In this document: in pieces, positions 1 to 11,141 of the stretch
How positions within the stretch are numbered: position 1 is the stretch's first letter
How the letters are laid out: every line of letters starts with the position of its first letter
Assembly: GCA_023525975.1 (NCBI GenBank)
Contig: CM042039.1
Coordinates: 17,018,501-17,082,500 of the forward strand
Source of the DNA: Smallanthus sonchifolius
Lineage: Eukaryota; Streptophyta; Magnoliopsida; Asterales; Asteraceae
Reading direction: 5' to 3'
DNA: 64,000 bases
Translations under genes and position numbers: made by a program
Notes under the pieces: generated by a model
Databases searched by the model: none
Seen by the model: only the letters and a program-made list of their open reading frames with translations
Told to the model about the DNA's origin: nothing

Positions 1-1086
1 GACCCGTCGCTCTATCCTGGGGACATCTCTGTTGGAGGTACTGCTCTGGAAGGAAAATCACCCCAGTTTACAATATATAACCAATATGAATACGAGATGA
101 AAGTATACCATGCATAATGAATGTGAACACATGATGAATATGAATATGTGAATTGCATGATGAATATGTGAATGCATGATGATACGTGTAAACATGAATG
201 AGTATGATGGAACGAGTCTAAACCCTAAAATGGAATAACGAAGTACTCACGAAGTGTTAGACGGGTGGTGGATACTCCGCTGGTACTTCCTATATATAAA
301 CCCTTCTAATACATCGTGGAGAAACCGTTACGAAGTTTTAATGGTGAGCACTGGTTGGTGAATAAATCAAGCATATACATGAAATGAAAACAAATGCTTG
401 AAACATTTGGGAGTCTGTGAGTCAAAGATACTCTAGGTCCCAAATGAAATGAGATACCCGACCTGTTAGGTGGATCTCAATAAATAAAAAAGAAAAGAAA
501 AGAAAAAGGGAAACTCTAGGCCTACGGGGCTGAAAGAGTAAACTCTAGGCCTACGGGGCTGAAAGAGTAAAGGATTCCCGGCCTACGGGGCTGAGGAACG
601 GATGACTCTTCATGAAAAATGCAAGGATGCCTATAATGACGAGTATAAGGACTTGCCAATTCTCGGACCGGAGGTACGGCCTGTGATGGTTGCGAGGGGG
701 TTGGCACACCCATAAAATATACGAAAAGCGTGGCCGGAGATGGTCACGTGGGTTCGAGAGCCCCAGAAAAGTTGAACAATAAGAACCTAAAGGGTTCATA
801 ATAAAATGAACGATGCAGTGTACTTACTTAGCGTAAGTTAATTAAAAAAAAACGTTTTCCAAACACTGTAGGAAAGAAGCACGTGGAATAAAGCTTCCTG
901 TGGACAGAGCTATCGGAGTTGGAAAGTCCCTATGTATAAAGATGTAATTATATCATCTTTTGTAAAACAATATATTATTATAAATGAAAAAGTTACCTTA
1001 GCCATTATGGCAAGGTTTTGTTAATCCGAGACCAGTTTTCCGCATTATACTCTAATAAAATAATAGTAAGATAAGTAGGGTGTTTC
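1..1086 (+). repeat. GYP1 5' LTR, partial (Ty3/gypsy)
   Basis: This stretch matches 48677 to about 49797 nearly base for base in the same orientation, including the CTATATATAAACCC motif and the CCTACGGGGCTGA tandem repeats. The 48677 copy lies in the LTR that follows the polypurine tract of GYP1, so this one is read as the matching part of the 5' LTR. Its left part lies outside the window and its right part is cut at 1086 by COP1. No gene is visible; short ORFs here are chance openings. Confidence 0.75.
511..596 (+). repeat. 29-bp tandem repeat in GYP1 LTR
   Basis: Two near-perfect units containing CTAGGCCTACGGGGCTGA and a third degenerate unit. The 3' LTR copy at about 49175-49290 has four units, so the repeat number has changed between the two LTRs. 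Confidence 0.85.
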
Positions 1087-1498
1087 TGTAGGTCCACATG
1101 ACTCCTCTATAGATTGTACTCGAGACGTGACGTATCAATGACACGGAGTGCGGAATCCAACCGTATCAATGTATGTGTACAGAAGATGACAATAGAACTG
1201 GTAACAATCACAGAGTAAATAAACTTCTTCTTCTATTTCATTCAATCACAGAGTTTACAGAACAGAGCATTCAAAAGCATTAAGCATTTATAAAACTGAA
1301 TATGTAAACTCTATTTATAGACAAGCTTCTGCTATAGGCGAACTTACTAAGTTCGCCTCTACTGAGACTAGGAGAACTTGTTAAGTTCGCCTCTAGCAGA
1401 ACTTACACAACACTTATAATAAAACAAACATTTACAAAACATAAAGACAATAAGATCTAAACTATTACAAGCTCTTGTCATACATCTATGTCCTAACA
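1087..1498 (-). repeat. COP1 3' LTR
   Basis: On the + strand the LTR runs from TGTAGGTCCA to TCCTAACA, that is TG...CA, and is followed by a purine tract on the minus strand. It is similar in layout and ends to the COP3 LTRs. It carries a TATA box and two palindromes of the GCGAACTT/AAGTTCGC type. Confidence 0.85.
1311..1392 (-). promoter_or_regulatory. COP1 LTR promoter: TATA box and palindrome pair
   Basis: The minus strand has CTATAAATAG (1311-1320). Upstream of it lie two palindromes of the form AGGCGAACTT-nnn-AAGTTCGCCT at 1336-1358 and 1370-1392, 34 bp apart. The gap from the TATA box to the first palindrome is 15 bp. Promoter function is inferred from position. Confidence 0.65.
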
Positions 1499-1512
1499 GA
1501 CTCTCCCTTGAC
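1499..1512 (-). other. COP1 polypurine tract
   Basis: The minus strand reads GTCAAGGGAGAGTC directly before the LTR start TGTTAGGA. This is the usual place of the plus-strand primer. Confidence 0.75.
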
Positions 1513-1644
1513 AATAGCTTGATCTTCTGTCTTCAGTCTTTATGATGTGCTCTTCCAATTCTCTTGTAGCTTGCTGCCTGCATGCATTCCATATCTATGA
1601 CATACCTCTAATACTCTCTTGTACTGTAATCCTTGCTCACTCCA

Positions 1645-3259
1645 TTATTTAGTAAACATGACCTCATTCTTTCTTAAGCTCCGTTGATCTTTCTTTGAAA
1701 AATTAATAAGATTCATAGCGTCATAAAACCTTACTATGACCTTATTATCTGTATCTTCAACTCTTGCTTCACTAGTATTCACGTCCACATACCACCATTT
1801 CATGTTTCCAAGAAAATCTTGTGGTATTTTCCTTAAAGGAATCCTTTTAACTGCTCTCACTTGTTTGAACTTATACTTCCAAGTTATAACACCAGTATTT
1901 GGATCAACACTCTTAACTCTCTTTCCTTTTAGAGTTTTCAGCTTTTGATACTCACCCGATCCACTTTCTCTACTTATCAGATTAGCAATCACATCTGCCA
2001 AACCAAATTTTGATCTGTTTATCAGTGGTTTAGTAGCTAGACCATTCATTTCACACCTTGGTAAGGTATTGAAATATTTGATCCTAGGTTTCAAATATTG
2101 AACACCATCTGATCTTTTCAGAGCAAACAGCTTCACTTCTTCATCATAGAACCAACTCATAATCCTTCCAACACACCACTCTTTGTTTACATGTCTTTCT
2201 TTCTGAGCTGGTTGTATAGGAGACTTTGGTAATTCCTTCTTCCAACTATTCACTACCTCTTTCCACTGTTCCTTTGTCATTCCTTTATATCTATACATCA
2301 CATGTTCTTCAGATGACATAGACGACATGGAATGAGTAGCTTCAGTTTCAGTATCAACCTTAGATTGAGCAGTATCTTCAGGTTTGGATATGTCTTCAGT
2401 TGAGTCCAAAGAATCAGTCATTCCTTCCTTGGAGAACTCAGGAATAACATCATCTAGGATGAAGTTATAAGGCACTTGAAGACCATCACACCCTTCATAA
2501 GTAACCTCTACTTTACTCTTTTCAATCTCAATCTCCACAATCTCACCTTCTTCAACTTCAGTATCTACAACATCATCAAACAATTCATCTAGATCATCTA
2601 AGCATTCAATCTTCTCAGCTTCATTATCTTCAACATCAGAACCAGTTTGAAAGAATTATAATAATAAGATCTCTTCATTCACTTCAGTTCCTTTCTTGTT
2701 TTCCTTCAATAGTAGTTGATGTTGATGACTCCCCCTGAACTCTTGAAATAGGATTCACGTTAGCGTATTGACGATCACCTTCCATGTTTCCACTAGGATC
2801 ATTATCATCACCCTCTTTTCTTTGAACAACATCAGTATGACAAGCATCATATATCCTTAACCCCCCCTGAGCTTCAAGACACTCAACAAGTTTATAAACC
2901 AACAATTTCATGTCATCTAGTTGCTTTGCCTGATCTTGAAGAACCAACTGTCTTTGAGAATCAGTGTTCACAAGAACATCAACCTGATGTTGCAAGGCAA
3001 TCACTTGAGATTCAAGGTAAGTTATCCTCTTAGAATCAGAAGATTGAGAAGCACCAGTTGCAGATGTTGTAGTAGCCTTTAGATAAGGAGTAGTACTCAC
3101 AGGAGAAGGACGTTTAGATGGAGGAGGTGTAACTATCAAAGATTCAACAAAAGAAGCATCTTCAACACCTTGAGATGAAGTTGCAGCAGCAATAGAAGCA
3201 GCCATGAGCTTCTGTGTCTTTGGCACATGAGTAAATTCCCTGTCCGAATCAGAAGATTC
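1645..3259 (-). pseudogene. COP1 third ORF (env-like position), C-terminal half
   Basis: This continues the third ORF that begins at 33808 and was split by COP2 at 3259/32520; across the duplicated target bases the two halves read in compatible frame. Visible here are a Ser/Pro/Thr-rich part, a predicted coiled coil around 3050-2880 with heptad-like ITYLESQVIALQ, an acidic stretch near 2580-2500 and a C-terminal domain with a KWWYVDV motif near 1800 that also appears in COP2 (IWYWYVDPK). A stop near 2684 and another near 2640 break it. No transmembrane segment is evident. Function is unknown; the place after pol matches the env-like ORF of Sireviruses. Confidence 0.7.
3255..3259. other. Target-site duplication of COP2 (left copy)
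   Basis: GATTC here and AATTC at 32520-32524 flank COP2. Four of five bases agree, which fits a 5-bp duplication with one later change. Confidence 0.6.
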
Positions 3260-3744
3260 TGTAGGTCCCCGAGTGTCTCAGATCGTTACGTGTAGGTGTG
3301 TGACTAGTCGGACTAGGTGCGGAATACCCGTGACTAGGTGAAGAATCAAGTAACACAAAGTAAACCGACAGCGAAAACACTTTCAAACTTCGTCTATTAT
3401 AAAACTTGTAGGTTACAGAGATGTTACAAATGAGTGCGTACATAACTTCTGTCACCACAACCTATTTATACTAGACCTGATGTGCGCAGGGTAAATTTTT
3501 CCTGCGTACTTAACAAGTACGCAGAGTATTCTTGCATACTTGCTACGTACGCAGGAAGTAATTCCTGCGCACATGCTAAGTGCGCAAAACACTTAGAGAA
3601 AACAGACGACTAGTACATACATTAGTAATTACTACTCGATAACTAATACATACAGACACTAACATACAAAGACTAATACATACAAGACAAGTATAGAAGC
3701 TAAGACAATATCCAGAGTGTTTGTCACACAAAAGTACTTAAACA
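3260..3744 (-). repeat. COP2 3' LTR
   Basis: Runs from TGTAGGTCCCC to the CA before ACTCCCCCTTGAC. It pairs with 32018-32519; the two are clearly alike with scattered substitutions and small indels. It contains a TATAAATAGG box and palindromes of the GCG(T/C)ACTT type. Confidence 0.9.
3461..3586 (-). promoter_or_regulatory. COP2 3' LTR promoter module
   Basis: TATAAATAGG on the minus strand (3461-3470). Upstream are palindromes at 3502-3524, 3532-3554 and 3565-3586 built as CTGCGTACTT-nnn-AAGTACGCAG or close variants, plus a half unit near 3481. Start-to-start spacing is 30 and 33 bp. Confidence 0.65.
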
Positions 3745-3746
3745 AA

Positions 3747-3758
3747 CTCCCCCTTGAC
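3747..3758 (-). other. COP2 polypurine tract
   Basis: The minus strand reads GTCAAGGGGGAG just before the LTR. The same tract occurs in COP5 at 58001-58009. Confidence 0.8.
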
Positions 3759-3783
3759 AACAGCTCTGGATTGTCTTCGGTCT

Positions 3784-6700
3784 TCACAGCTCCCCAGCTT
3801 TAGCTTCCATCGTCTTCTTGTAATCAAGGCAGAACTTGACCACCTTGTCGTATTTAGAAGCAAGGAACTTTGTCCACTCATCCGTGTACATGCAGTACTT
3901 GTCAGCTAGCACCTCCAGATCTTTCACAGAAAAGTTTATGAAGCAGACTTCATCAAAAACTCTGATCAGTTCCCTTGGCACTGAGCTTCCACTCTCGGAC
4001 CACACCTTTCCAATCACCACTGCCTCACCCAATTTAGGATCTACGTACCAGTACCATATGTTACCGAGGATATCCTGAGATAACTTGCTCAAGGGAATCT
4101 TGGTTTCACACAGCACTGGCTTGTATACCAAGTTTCTTTAAGCTTTTATGAGTCACAGGATGTCTAACGTTCTTGTCCCTGACTCGCTTAGGCACTTGAG
4201 GCTTAAACATTTCGAACTTCCTAGATCTTACCTCTTGTTGTAAAACCTGCCACAAACCCATCGCTACTACGAGATTTGGCAAGGAGCTAAAAGCTTAACT
4301 GGTTAGTTTCAAGTATTGAACCCCCCCAGCTCGCTTAATTGCAAACAGCTTCTTGTCATCCGTGAACCTCACAGCTAAGATCATACCTGTCGCTCCATGT
4401 TTGTCTATGATTGATGTCTTATGCCAAACAGGAGCCGGATCCTTTGATGAACTTGCAGGCGTATGTTTGCTTTTCGGCGCCTCTGGATCCAAAGGTGTAG
4501 GGTCGGTAGGAGAGGCTTCAGTCTACGTCTCAACAGTACTTACAGGCTCGACTGAACCTGTGTCAAGATTAGTTTCAAAGAATGAAGCTTCGAAAATCTC
4601 CCCATCCTCAAACTCATATTCTCCTTCCCCGTCTCCCTTGGGAACTTCAATCATAACTCCTCATCCTTCTCATCCTAGTCTTGACCAGACTCGATCTCTC
4701 CCTCTTCTAGATTGCAGAGAGCGTCGATATGTGCTTCTTTGGAATAGTCTGGCTCTAATAATAAGATCACATCTTCCGACACGTAGTCAGATAGATCTTT
4801 CAGTACATCAGCCACAGACTTTCCTTTATCACAACCCGCATCATCACCTCCACCTTCACTCCAAGTAGACTCCCCCTTAACCATAGGCACGACATAAATG
4901 GGAACAATCACCAAAGACAACGATTGCTGCTCACTTCCACTCGGTCCGGCTTCAGGTTCCTTGTCCTGATCATCACCCTTAGTTAGATCAACTGAGTGAC
5001 AAGCCTCTTCACTGCTAGGCTTAGGTGGTTGCTTTTCCAACAACTCTTTCAATCTCTCCCCTTGAGCAGCAAACATCTTGGCCATGTCACATCCCAGTTT
5101 AACCATAGCATCATGCTCCTTATGCTGTTTTTCATCAACCGCTTGCTGTTTCTTCAAAGCGGCTACTTCATCAATCAGTGAGTTTATCTGACCCTGTTGC
5201 TTGTCAGATTCTTCAAGTGATTTCCGTACCATTTCAAGTAATCCAATGACTTGAGTCTCTAGAGTAGTGATCGTGGCATCTCTAGGATCAGGACCCCTAT
5301 ACGACGATGCTTCGGCTTGATGAGTTGGGAAGGTGAAGATTTCATCAAAATCAAATCCATGAGTAAAATCTAACTCAGGAAATGGTTCACTGATGTGTTG
5401 GAGAGTGGTTGTGGGGATTAATGTAGGGATGGTGGTTGTTTGTATGGTGGTAGGGGTGATGGTGACAGACTCGGTCAGAAATGTAGTCGTTACCGCCACC
5501 CGGACAGATTGTACAGGGAGGGTTACTATCACAGGAACCTCCTCTGTGATAGTAGTAGTAGCCTCAACAGATGTGATCAATGGCCTCCTCCTCTGTCGCT
5601 GATAAAGCTACTGTGAAGGTGAAGTAGAAGTCGATTCAGTGCTCGCAGCTGTTACTATTACTTGCCTCTGATCACTTACTTCCACCTCACGAAGAATAGG
5701 TTGATGTTGCCTATCTCCCCGATGCTTGTTGATACTTTCCCGTCTGCGTCTTTGTATAGCAACATCTGAATCAGAATCGGGCTCATATTCACTGCTAGTC
5801 TCTTGTCTTTTTCTCTTGGAATATGACTCGGGAAGGGTCACCTTTGTCAATCTCCTTGGGTGTGCCTGTGATGGTGCATCATCAGAATCAGATGAATCTG
5901 ACTCGGTCGCTTCTGAGTCGGATTCTTCAGCACCCCCACTTCCCTGTTCTTCGTCTTCAAACACTCCATCCTCAGATTCAACTTCCTCTTCTTCCTGTTG
6001 TTCATCACTATGTTCACTGAGTTCAGGCTCAGACTCTGCACTATACCATCTCCAATCTGCAGGCGCCACGTACGCTTCATTGATCAGGTGGCCAAAGAGT
6101 GGAGTATGCTCAGGGGTAGGTTCTACACTGCCTGGCGTTAAGAACTATCGGAAAACTCTCTTGGCTACCCTCTTAACTTGCAGTCTCTCCCCAAAAGCAG
6201 GTAGATTAAGCAACGCATCATCGATCAAGAGTTGAAAAAATCTGGGGTATAACAAGAACTTATGCCTATCCACTGTGTTACTCTGATTAGTGATAGCCTT
6301 GTATATGTAGCGAGACAAGTTGTAGCCCTTGTTGAGAGACAGCCCAACCATAGCGGCTGCTAGATCATGGCCCATGGCATCCTTCCCTGCCTTCCTGGAA
6401 GACATGCACACGATCATAATGTGGGAAAAGTACCTCCACTGATCCAGCACCCACATCTTCTTGTAAGATGAATAATGCCACACACCTATGTATCCCATAC
6501 GTTGTCTCCAACACCCATCCATAAAGTAATCAGGATAGGAGATTGGGTCGGTTGCAAGATCTCTGAACTGTAAGACCCGCCTGATGGTGTCCTTAGAAAA
6601 GGCAAGATCATGACTTGCCACAGTAGCCCGCAGGACATTGGGGTTTACTATGCAGTCATGTTCTGCAGTATCCCAGAACTGCTCCAAGTACGGTCTCGAT

Positions 6701-6876
6701 ACGACAGGGTCTGCTGAAATAGCATAGCTTATCCTTGAGCGGTTCAAGAAATCAACGATCTCCCGGTACTCAAGTGCAGCACCCTTCCATTCCGGTTCAG
6801 TAAGTGCCAGCAGATTGAACTCACTTGTAAATGCACGAGCCATTACTGCAAAAACCAATAAACACAATAAGAACAA
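3784..6876 (-). pseudogene. COP2 third ORF (env-like position), degraded
   Basis: The most likely start is the ATG at 6843 (MARAFTSEF); an in-frame ATG at 6876 would add a short hydrophobic leader. The N-terminal part of about 230 residues is all-alpha-looking and matches COP1 around FLNRSRI, QFWD, VLRATV, RMGY, EWRYF/QWRYF and SRKAGKD. After a stop near 6145 come a very acidic Ser/Glu/Asp region (about 6069-5608), a Thr/Val-rich region, a coiled coil (about 5230-5020) and a C-terminal domain with IWYWYVDPK near 4050. Several stops and frameshifts lie between 4670 and 4135. No transmembrane helix is evident in the core. Function unknown. Confidence 0.7.
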
Positions 6877-6969
6877 GAAGCATCATTGGAATTGAATACA
6901 CATGACTAAGTATAGTACATTCACAAAGAACTGAAAATCCAGACTTAGAAAATTTCAGAAATTCCCTTC

Positions 6970-7057
6970 CAGCGTACTTGGTATGTACGCAGAGTTTAGG
7001 TCTTGCGTACTTAGCAAGTACGCATGACTTATGTCTTGCGCACTTGTTAAGTACGCA
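6970..7057 (-). repeat. Palindrome cluster close to COP2 ORF3 start
   Basis: Three palindromes of the GCG(T/C)ACTT-AAGTACGC type begin near 6971, 7003 and 7036, about 32-33 bp apart. They lie about 130 bp upstream of the ORF3 start at 6843 on the minus strand. No good TATA box lies between. Confidence 0.75.
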
Positions 7058-7600
7058 CGACTTAACACTTGCCACATTTTTGAAAATCCAAAATCAGTCA
7101 CTTGTGAAATTTGATGATGAAGATGGTTGCCACTAGGTCGAAAACCATGTTTACGACCAATGTAACCTATCCCAACACCGGTAATGTACCATAACCCAGT
7201 CATTTTGACCTAAGTTTCGACCCACGTAAACCCACCGTCAAACCAAGGGTCAAATCAAAATCAACACAAGTTAAGGATGAATTCTAGATGATTGAGCTTC
7301 GATTAATGCTTTTAAACATGTTTTAGGTCACAATTTGGGTTAAGAACAACCAAACAATGTTAAAAATTCATCATCAAAATCCTAGTTCTTGAGGGTCAAG
7401 AAATTAGTCCAAAAAGGTTGATTTTGTGGATGAAATGCTTTGAGATGCTCACCAAGGATTGTTTAACAGAAGATGAAACAATGATCGAGACGAAAAAACG
7501 TTTGGGATCACACAAATTTTATGAGTAATTTTGAGTCGGGAGAATGATACAGTGTTATGTCGTTTGAAATTGTTAAACTGAGAAAAATGTTCTAACACCT

Positions 7601-7750
7601 GTATATATACCCTACTGCTAAAGACCGTGCGCATTTAACTAAGTGCGCAGGAAGTTACTCCTGCGTACTTACTAAGTACGCATGACTTAGTCCTTTGTAC
7701 TTGGTTAAGTACGCAGAAGTTCCTTCTTGCGCACTTAACTAAGTACGCAG
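7601..7750 (-). promoter_or_regulatory. Possible internal promoter in COP2 spacer: TATA plus four palindromes
   Basis: The minus strand has GTATATATAC (7601-7610) preceded by four palindromes at 7627-7650, 7661-7683, 7694-7716 and 7727-7750. The gap to the TATA box is 16 bp and the period 33-34 bp. The COP2 LTR promoter has the same plan: TATA, 13-bp gap, four palindromes 31-35 bp apart. The flanks do not look like LTR. It would drive transcription toward ORF3 about 760 bp downstream. Promoter activity is inference. Confidence 0.5.
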
Positions 7751-8659
7751 AACCATTAGCATACTCAGAAATCAACTCAAATTATGAAGGATTGTCAAGG
7801 TCAAATAACAAACATGATAAGCACATTCAATCAAGAGGATTCAAAGTCAATTCACGAAGGTTAAACACAAATATTTTTGGTTTTTTCTGATTGGAATTTG
7901 AACTATACACGAACTTAAAATCTTTTTGATCTTTTCAGAATAACGATATACACATATTCACACATAAGCTATTTTTGTTCAATGAAACGAGCAGAGGATC
8001 ATATCAGGCTAAACTATAGCAATAATGATACAAGATAAACATCAAAGAATATGAGATCATGTCATGGATTACAATTTATTTATGCGTAATAAGCACATAA
8101 ACAAGTAATTCAAGTTGGCAATATTATAAGATTTGAAACCATAAGCATGTTAGTATCATGTTCTTGTGTGTTAAGGTAATAGTTATTAATATACAACGTG
8201 TGCCCCACAGTTATGCTACGAACTTACTGTGCACTTATCTCAAGGCATCTAAGATTTTCCGATAGTGATCTTTTGCATTCTTTTACACACACACTAGCAA
8301 ACATGGGTTCAAATCACAGTTGTAATATTGATTTAATTTTCACCCTACTAATGATTCAAAGATGCTTACAGCCTACTGACAATTCAAATTACTTGAAAAT
8401 AAGCAGATTAAAAATACAACAATTTAAACAACTAAGTAAGCATGACGCAATCATTTCCCATTTGTGCAGTCTAGGACGTTTAGATTATTTCTGATATACT
8501 ATCATTTCCTCTTTTCTCAAGAGAACTTTGAAATTTGTTGGTTTTCTATTTTGTTTGGATTTTTGTAAAATATTTGAAAATTAAAAGAACTATACAGAAA
8601 ACTTAAAAGAAATAAAATTTAACTTTCATGAATTGAATTGATTTAAGAAAAACAAGTTT

Positions 8660-10889
8660 TCACTCCGGATTGAACATTCCTATCATGTTGACAAGATGTT
8701 CAAAACGTGTTTGATCAAACACCTTAGTGAAAAGATCAGCAAAGTTTTCATCTGTGTGAACCTTTAGAAGTTCAATGAGAGGCTTTTCAGCACAATCACG
8801 GATGAAATGGTGGCGAATTTTAATATGTTTAGTTTTGGAATGTTTCACCGGGTTGTTTGTGATGGACATGGTGACATTGTTGTCAATGAACAGTGGAGTT
8901 CCAGTGAAGTTTAAGCCATAGTCTCTCAATTGCTATTGAATCCACAATATCTGAGAACAACCGCTCGCTGCAGCAATGTACTCTGCTTCACATGTTGAGA
9001 TAGAAACCGTTGACTGCTTCTTACACTGCCAAGAAACCAACCTGTCTCCCAAGAATTGACATCCACCTGAATTTGACTTTCTATCAAGGTTATAACCGTC
9101 ATAGTTTGAATCAGTATAGGCTTTGAGGTCAAATGACTACTGCTTTGAGTACCAAAGACCCAATCGGGGTTTCCCTTTCAAGTATCTGAATATCCTCTTG
9201 ATAACTATCATATGAGACTCCTTCGGTTGTGACTGAAACCTTGAGCACAAACATACAGCAATCATTATGTCGGGCCTTGAAGCTGTGAGATACATTAGAG
9301 AACCGATCATCCCACGGTACAATTTACAATCCACATCCTTTCCATCTTTGTGTGGATGTAAACCGTGATTGATAGGGATAGGTGTGCCATAAGTACTGCT
9401 ATCATTCATCTTGTATTTTGACAAGATGTCCTGCACATACTTAGTTTGATGTAGATAGATGCCATCCTCTCTTTGACTGACTTGCAGACCCAGGAAGAAC
9501 GACAATTCACCCATGTTGCTCATCTCAAACTTGGACTTCATCACCTGTTCGAATTCCTACACATCTCTTCATTTGTAGACCCAAAGATAATGTCGTCGAC
9601 ATACACTTGTACGAGTAGAATATCACTTCCTGGTTTCCGAATGAAGAGGGTCGAGTCAATCTATCCATGATCGAAACCATTTGATAGTAGATGTATTGAT
9701 AACACCTCATACCATGCCCGAGGTGCTTGATGAAGACCATAAAGTGCTTTGTCGAGCTTATACACTTTATTGATATTATGCGGATCTTCAAAGCTGGGAG
9801 GTTGAGTGACATAGACCTCTTCATGAACTTTTCCATATAGGAAAGCACTCTTCACATCAAGTTGATAAACCTTGAAGCCGACATAGGAGGCATAAGCCAG
9901 AAACAGTTGAATGGCCTCAAGTCTAGCAACTTGGGCATATACTTCAGTGTAATCCAAGCCCTCTTGTTGATAAAATCCTTGAACAAACAACCTTGCTTTA
10001 TTCTTCACTACGACATGACGATCATCCATTTTGCACTTGAAAACCCATCTGGTTCCAATTGGTTGTACGCCTCTTGGCAAGTCAACTAAATCCCACATAT
10101 GCAACTTTTGGAAATGGGACTGTTCATCTTGCATCGCCTCAATCCAGCAGTTGTCAGTGAGAGACTCCTTCACATTCTTCGGCTCCAACTAGGACACGAA
10201 TGCAGCATGCAAACATGTTTCCATGATACCAGTGTCAAGTATCTCAGCGTATAAACTAGTGTTCTCTGCAATGGTTCTATGACGAGTCTGAACACCGACA
10301 TGAGGATCACCAATAATGTTTTCAATTGGATGATTCTTTTGCACTCTCGTCTCTGGTATGAGCGGTTCCTGGAGATTTGTGTCTAGATTCGTGCTCAACT
10401 CCCCCATATTCTGTGATCTAGAGGACAATGATTCAATGTTGATTGGATCAGCTGGAGCTTCATTTCCTACACGAGTGATAGGATTAGCTAGAGCGTCATC
10501 TCCATCAACATGGATAACTTCAACATCATCACTGTCATGAGTTCCAGATGCAGATGCAACATTGGAATCGGGAGTTACAATGGGCACCGTGGCACGAGTG
10601 GAGAAATTTGAATCATCACTGCCATTAAAGAAATCGTACACATTTACGGCATCATCTGCAGACAAATCAGGAAGGGTGAAAGACTTGAATAGTGCATGAT
10701 GATCAAAACCCCAAGTTGGACCAGTTGGTTCTGGTGGAATGCTGTGTTTATTGCAATCCACTTCGAACCATTCCTCGACAGTACGAGTTCCTATATTGTA
10801 CACTCTCTTGCATGGTGAATTGGCAACATATCCTAAGAAAATGCCTTCCACTGCTTTTGCATGAAATTTAGATTTTCGATCCTTGTATT
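8660..10889 (-). pseudogene. pol: COP2 pol, 3' part: integrase tail, reverse transcriptase, RNase H
   Basis: From 10889 the integrase C-terminus continues the frame interrupted at 27254 (YKDRKSKFHAKAVEGIFLGY), followed by a Ser/Asp-rich linker. Reverse transcriptase follows (about 10190-9137) with LDVKSAFLYG, KALYGLHQAPRAWYE and the catalytic YVDDIIFGST near 9600-9570. RNase H (about 9130-8660) has STCEAEYIAA and SKTKHI. Frameshifts near 9660 and 9530 and stops near 9136 and 8930 inactivate it. RT copies the element RNA and RNase H removes it, in cytoplasmic virus-like particles in the intact family. Confidence 0.85.
10885..10889. other. Target-site duplication of COP3 (left copy)
   Basis: GTATT here and GTATT at 27254-27258, a perfect 5-bp duplication within the COP2 integrase gene. 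Confidence 0.95.
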
Positions 10890-11136
10890 TGTAGGTCCCT
10901 AATTCGATGCGTGACAGATCTCTAGACTCACGGTACGACATGGTGATAACGTGAGGAATCCATGATCAACGTGCTCGTGTAACTCAATCAACAACAATGG
11001 TGTAAATAAATGCTTTGTATTTCCACCACAATATCAGGTTACAAGATTCACAGAATTCTCTCAAGTCTCTCTCAAGTCTACTCTGATATCTCTTATTTAT
11101 AGCCACAGACCTGCTATAGGCGAACTTAACATGTTC

Positions 11137-11141
11137 GCCTC
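11137..11141. other. Target-site duplication of SOLO1 (left copy)
   Basis: GCCTC here and GCCTC at 12818-12822. Perfect, and it lies in one of the palindromes of the host LTR. Confidence 0.9.

Larger units (their letters stand above)
6877..8659 (-). other. COP2 pol-ORF3 spacer, non-coding
   Basis: No protein-like ORF is seen on either strand. The stretch holds two palindrome clusters (6970-7057 and 7627-7750), a TATA-like box at 7601-7610, and an AT-rich part (7800-8650) alike in composition and in several words to the spacers of COP1 and COP3. Confidence 0.7.

Noticed and set aside
5726..6235. A 169-codon Ser-rich + strand ORF
   Set aside because: Antisense shadow of the acidic Ser/Glu region of the COP2 third ORF.
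8198..8494. A 98-codon + strand ORF in the COP2 spacer
   Set aside because: Antisense to the element in a non-coding spacer, with no domain and no counterpart recognised in the COP1 or COP3 spacers.
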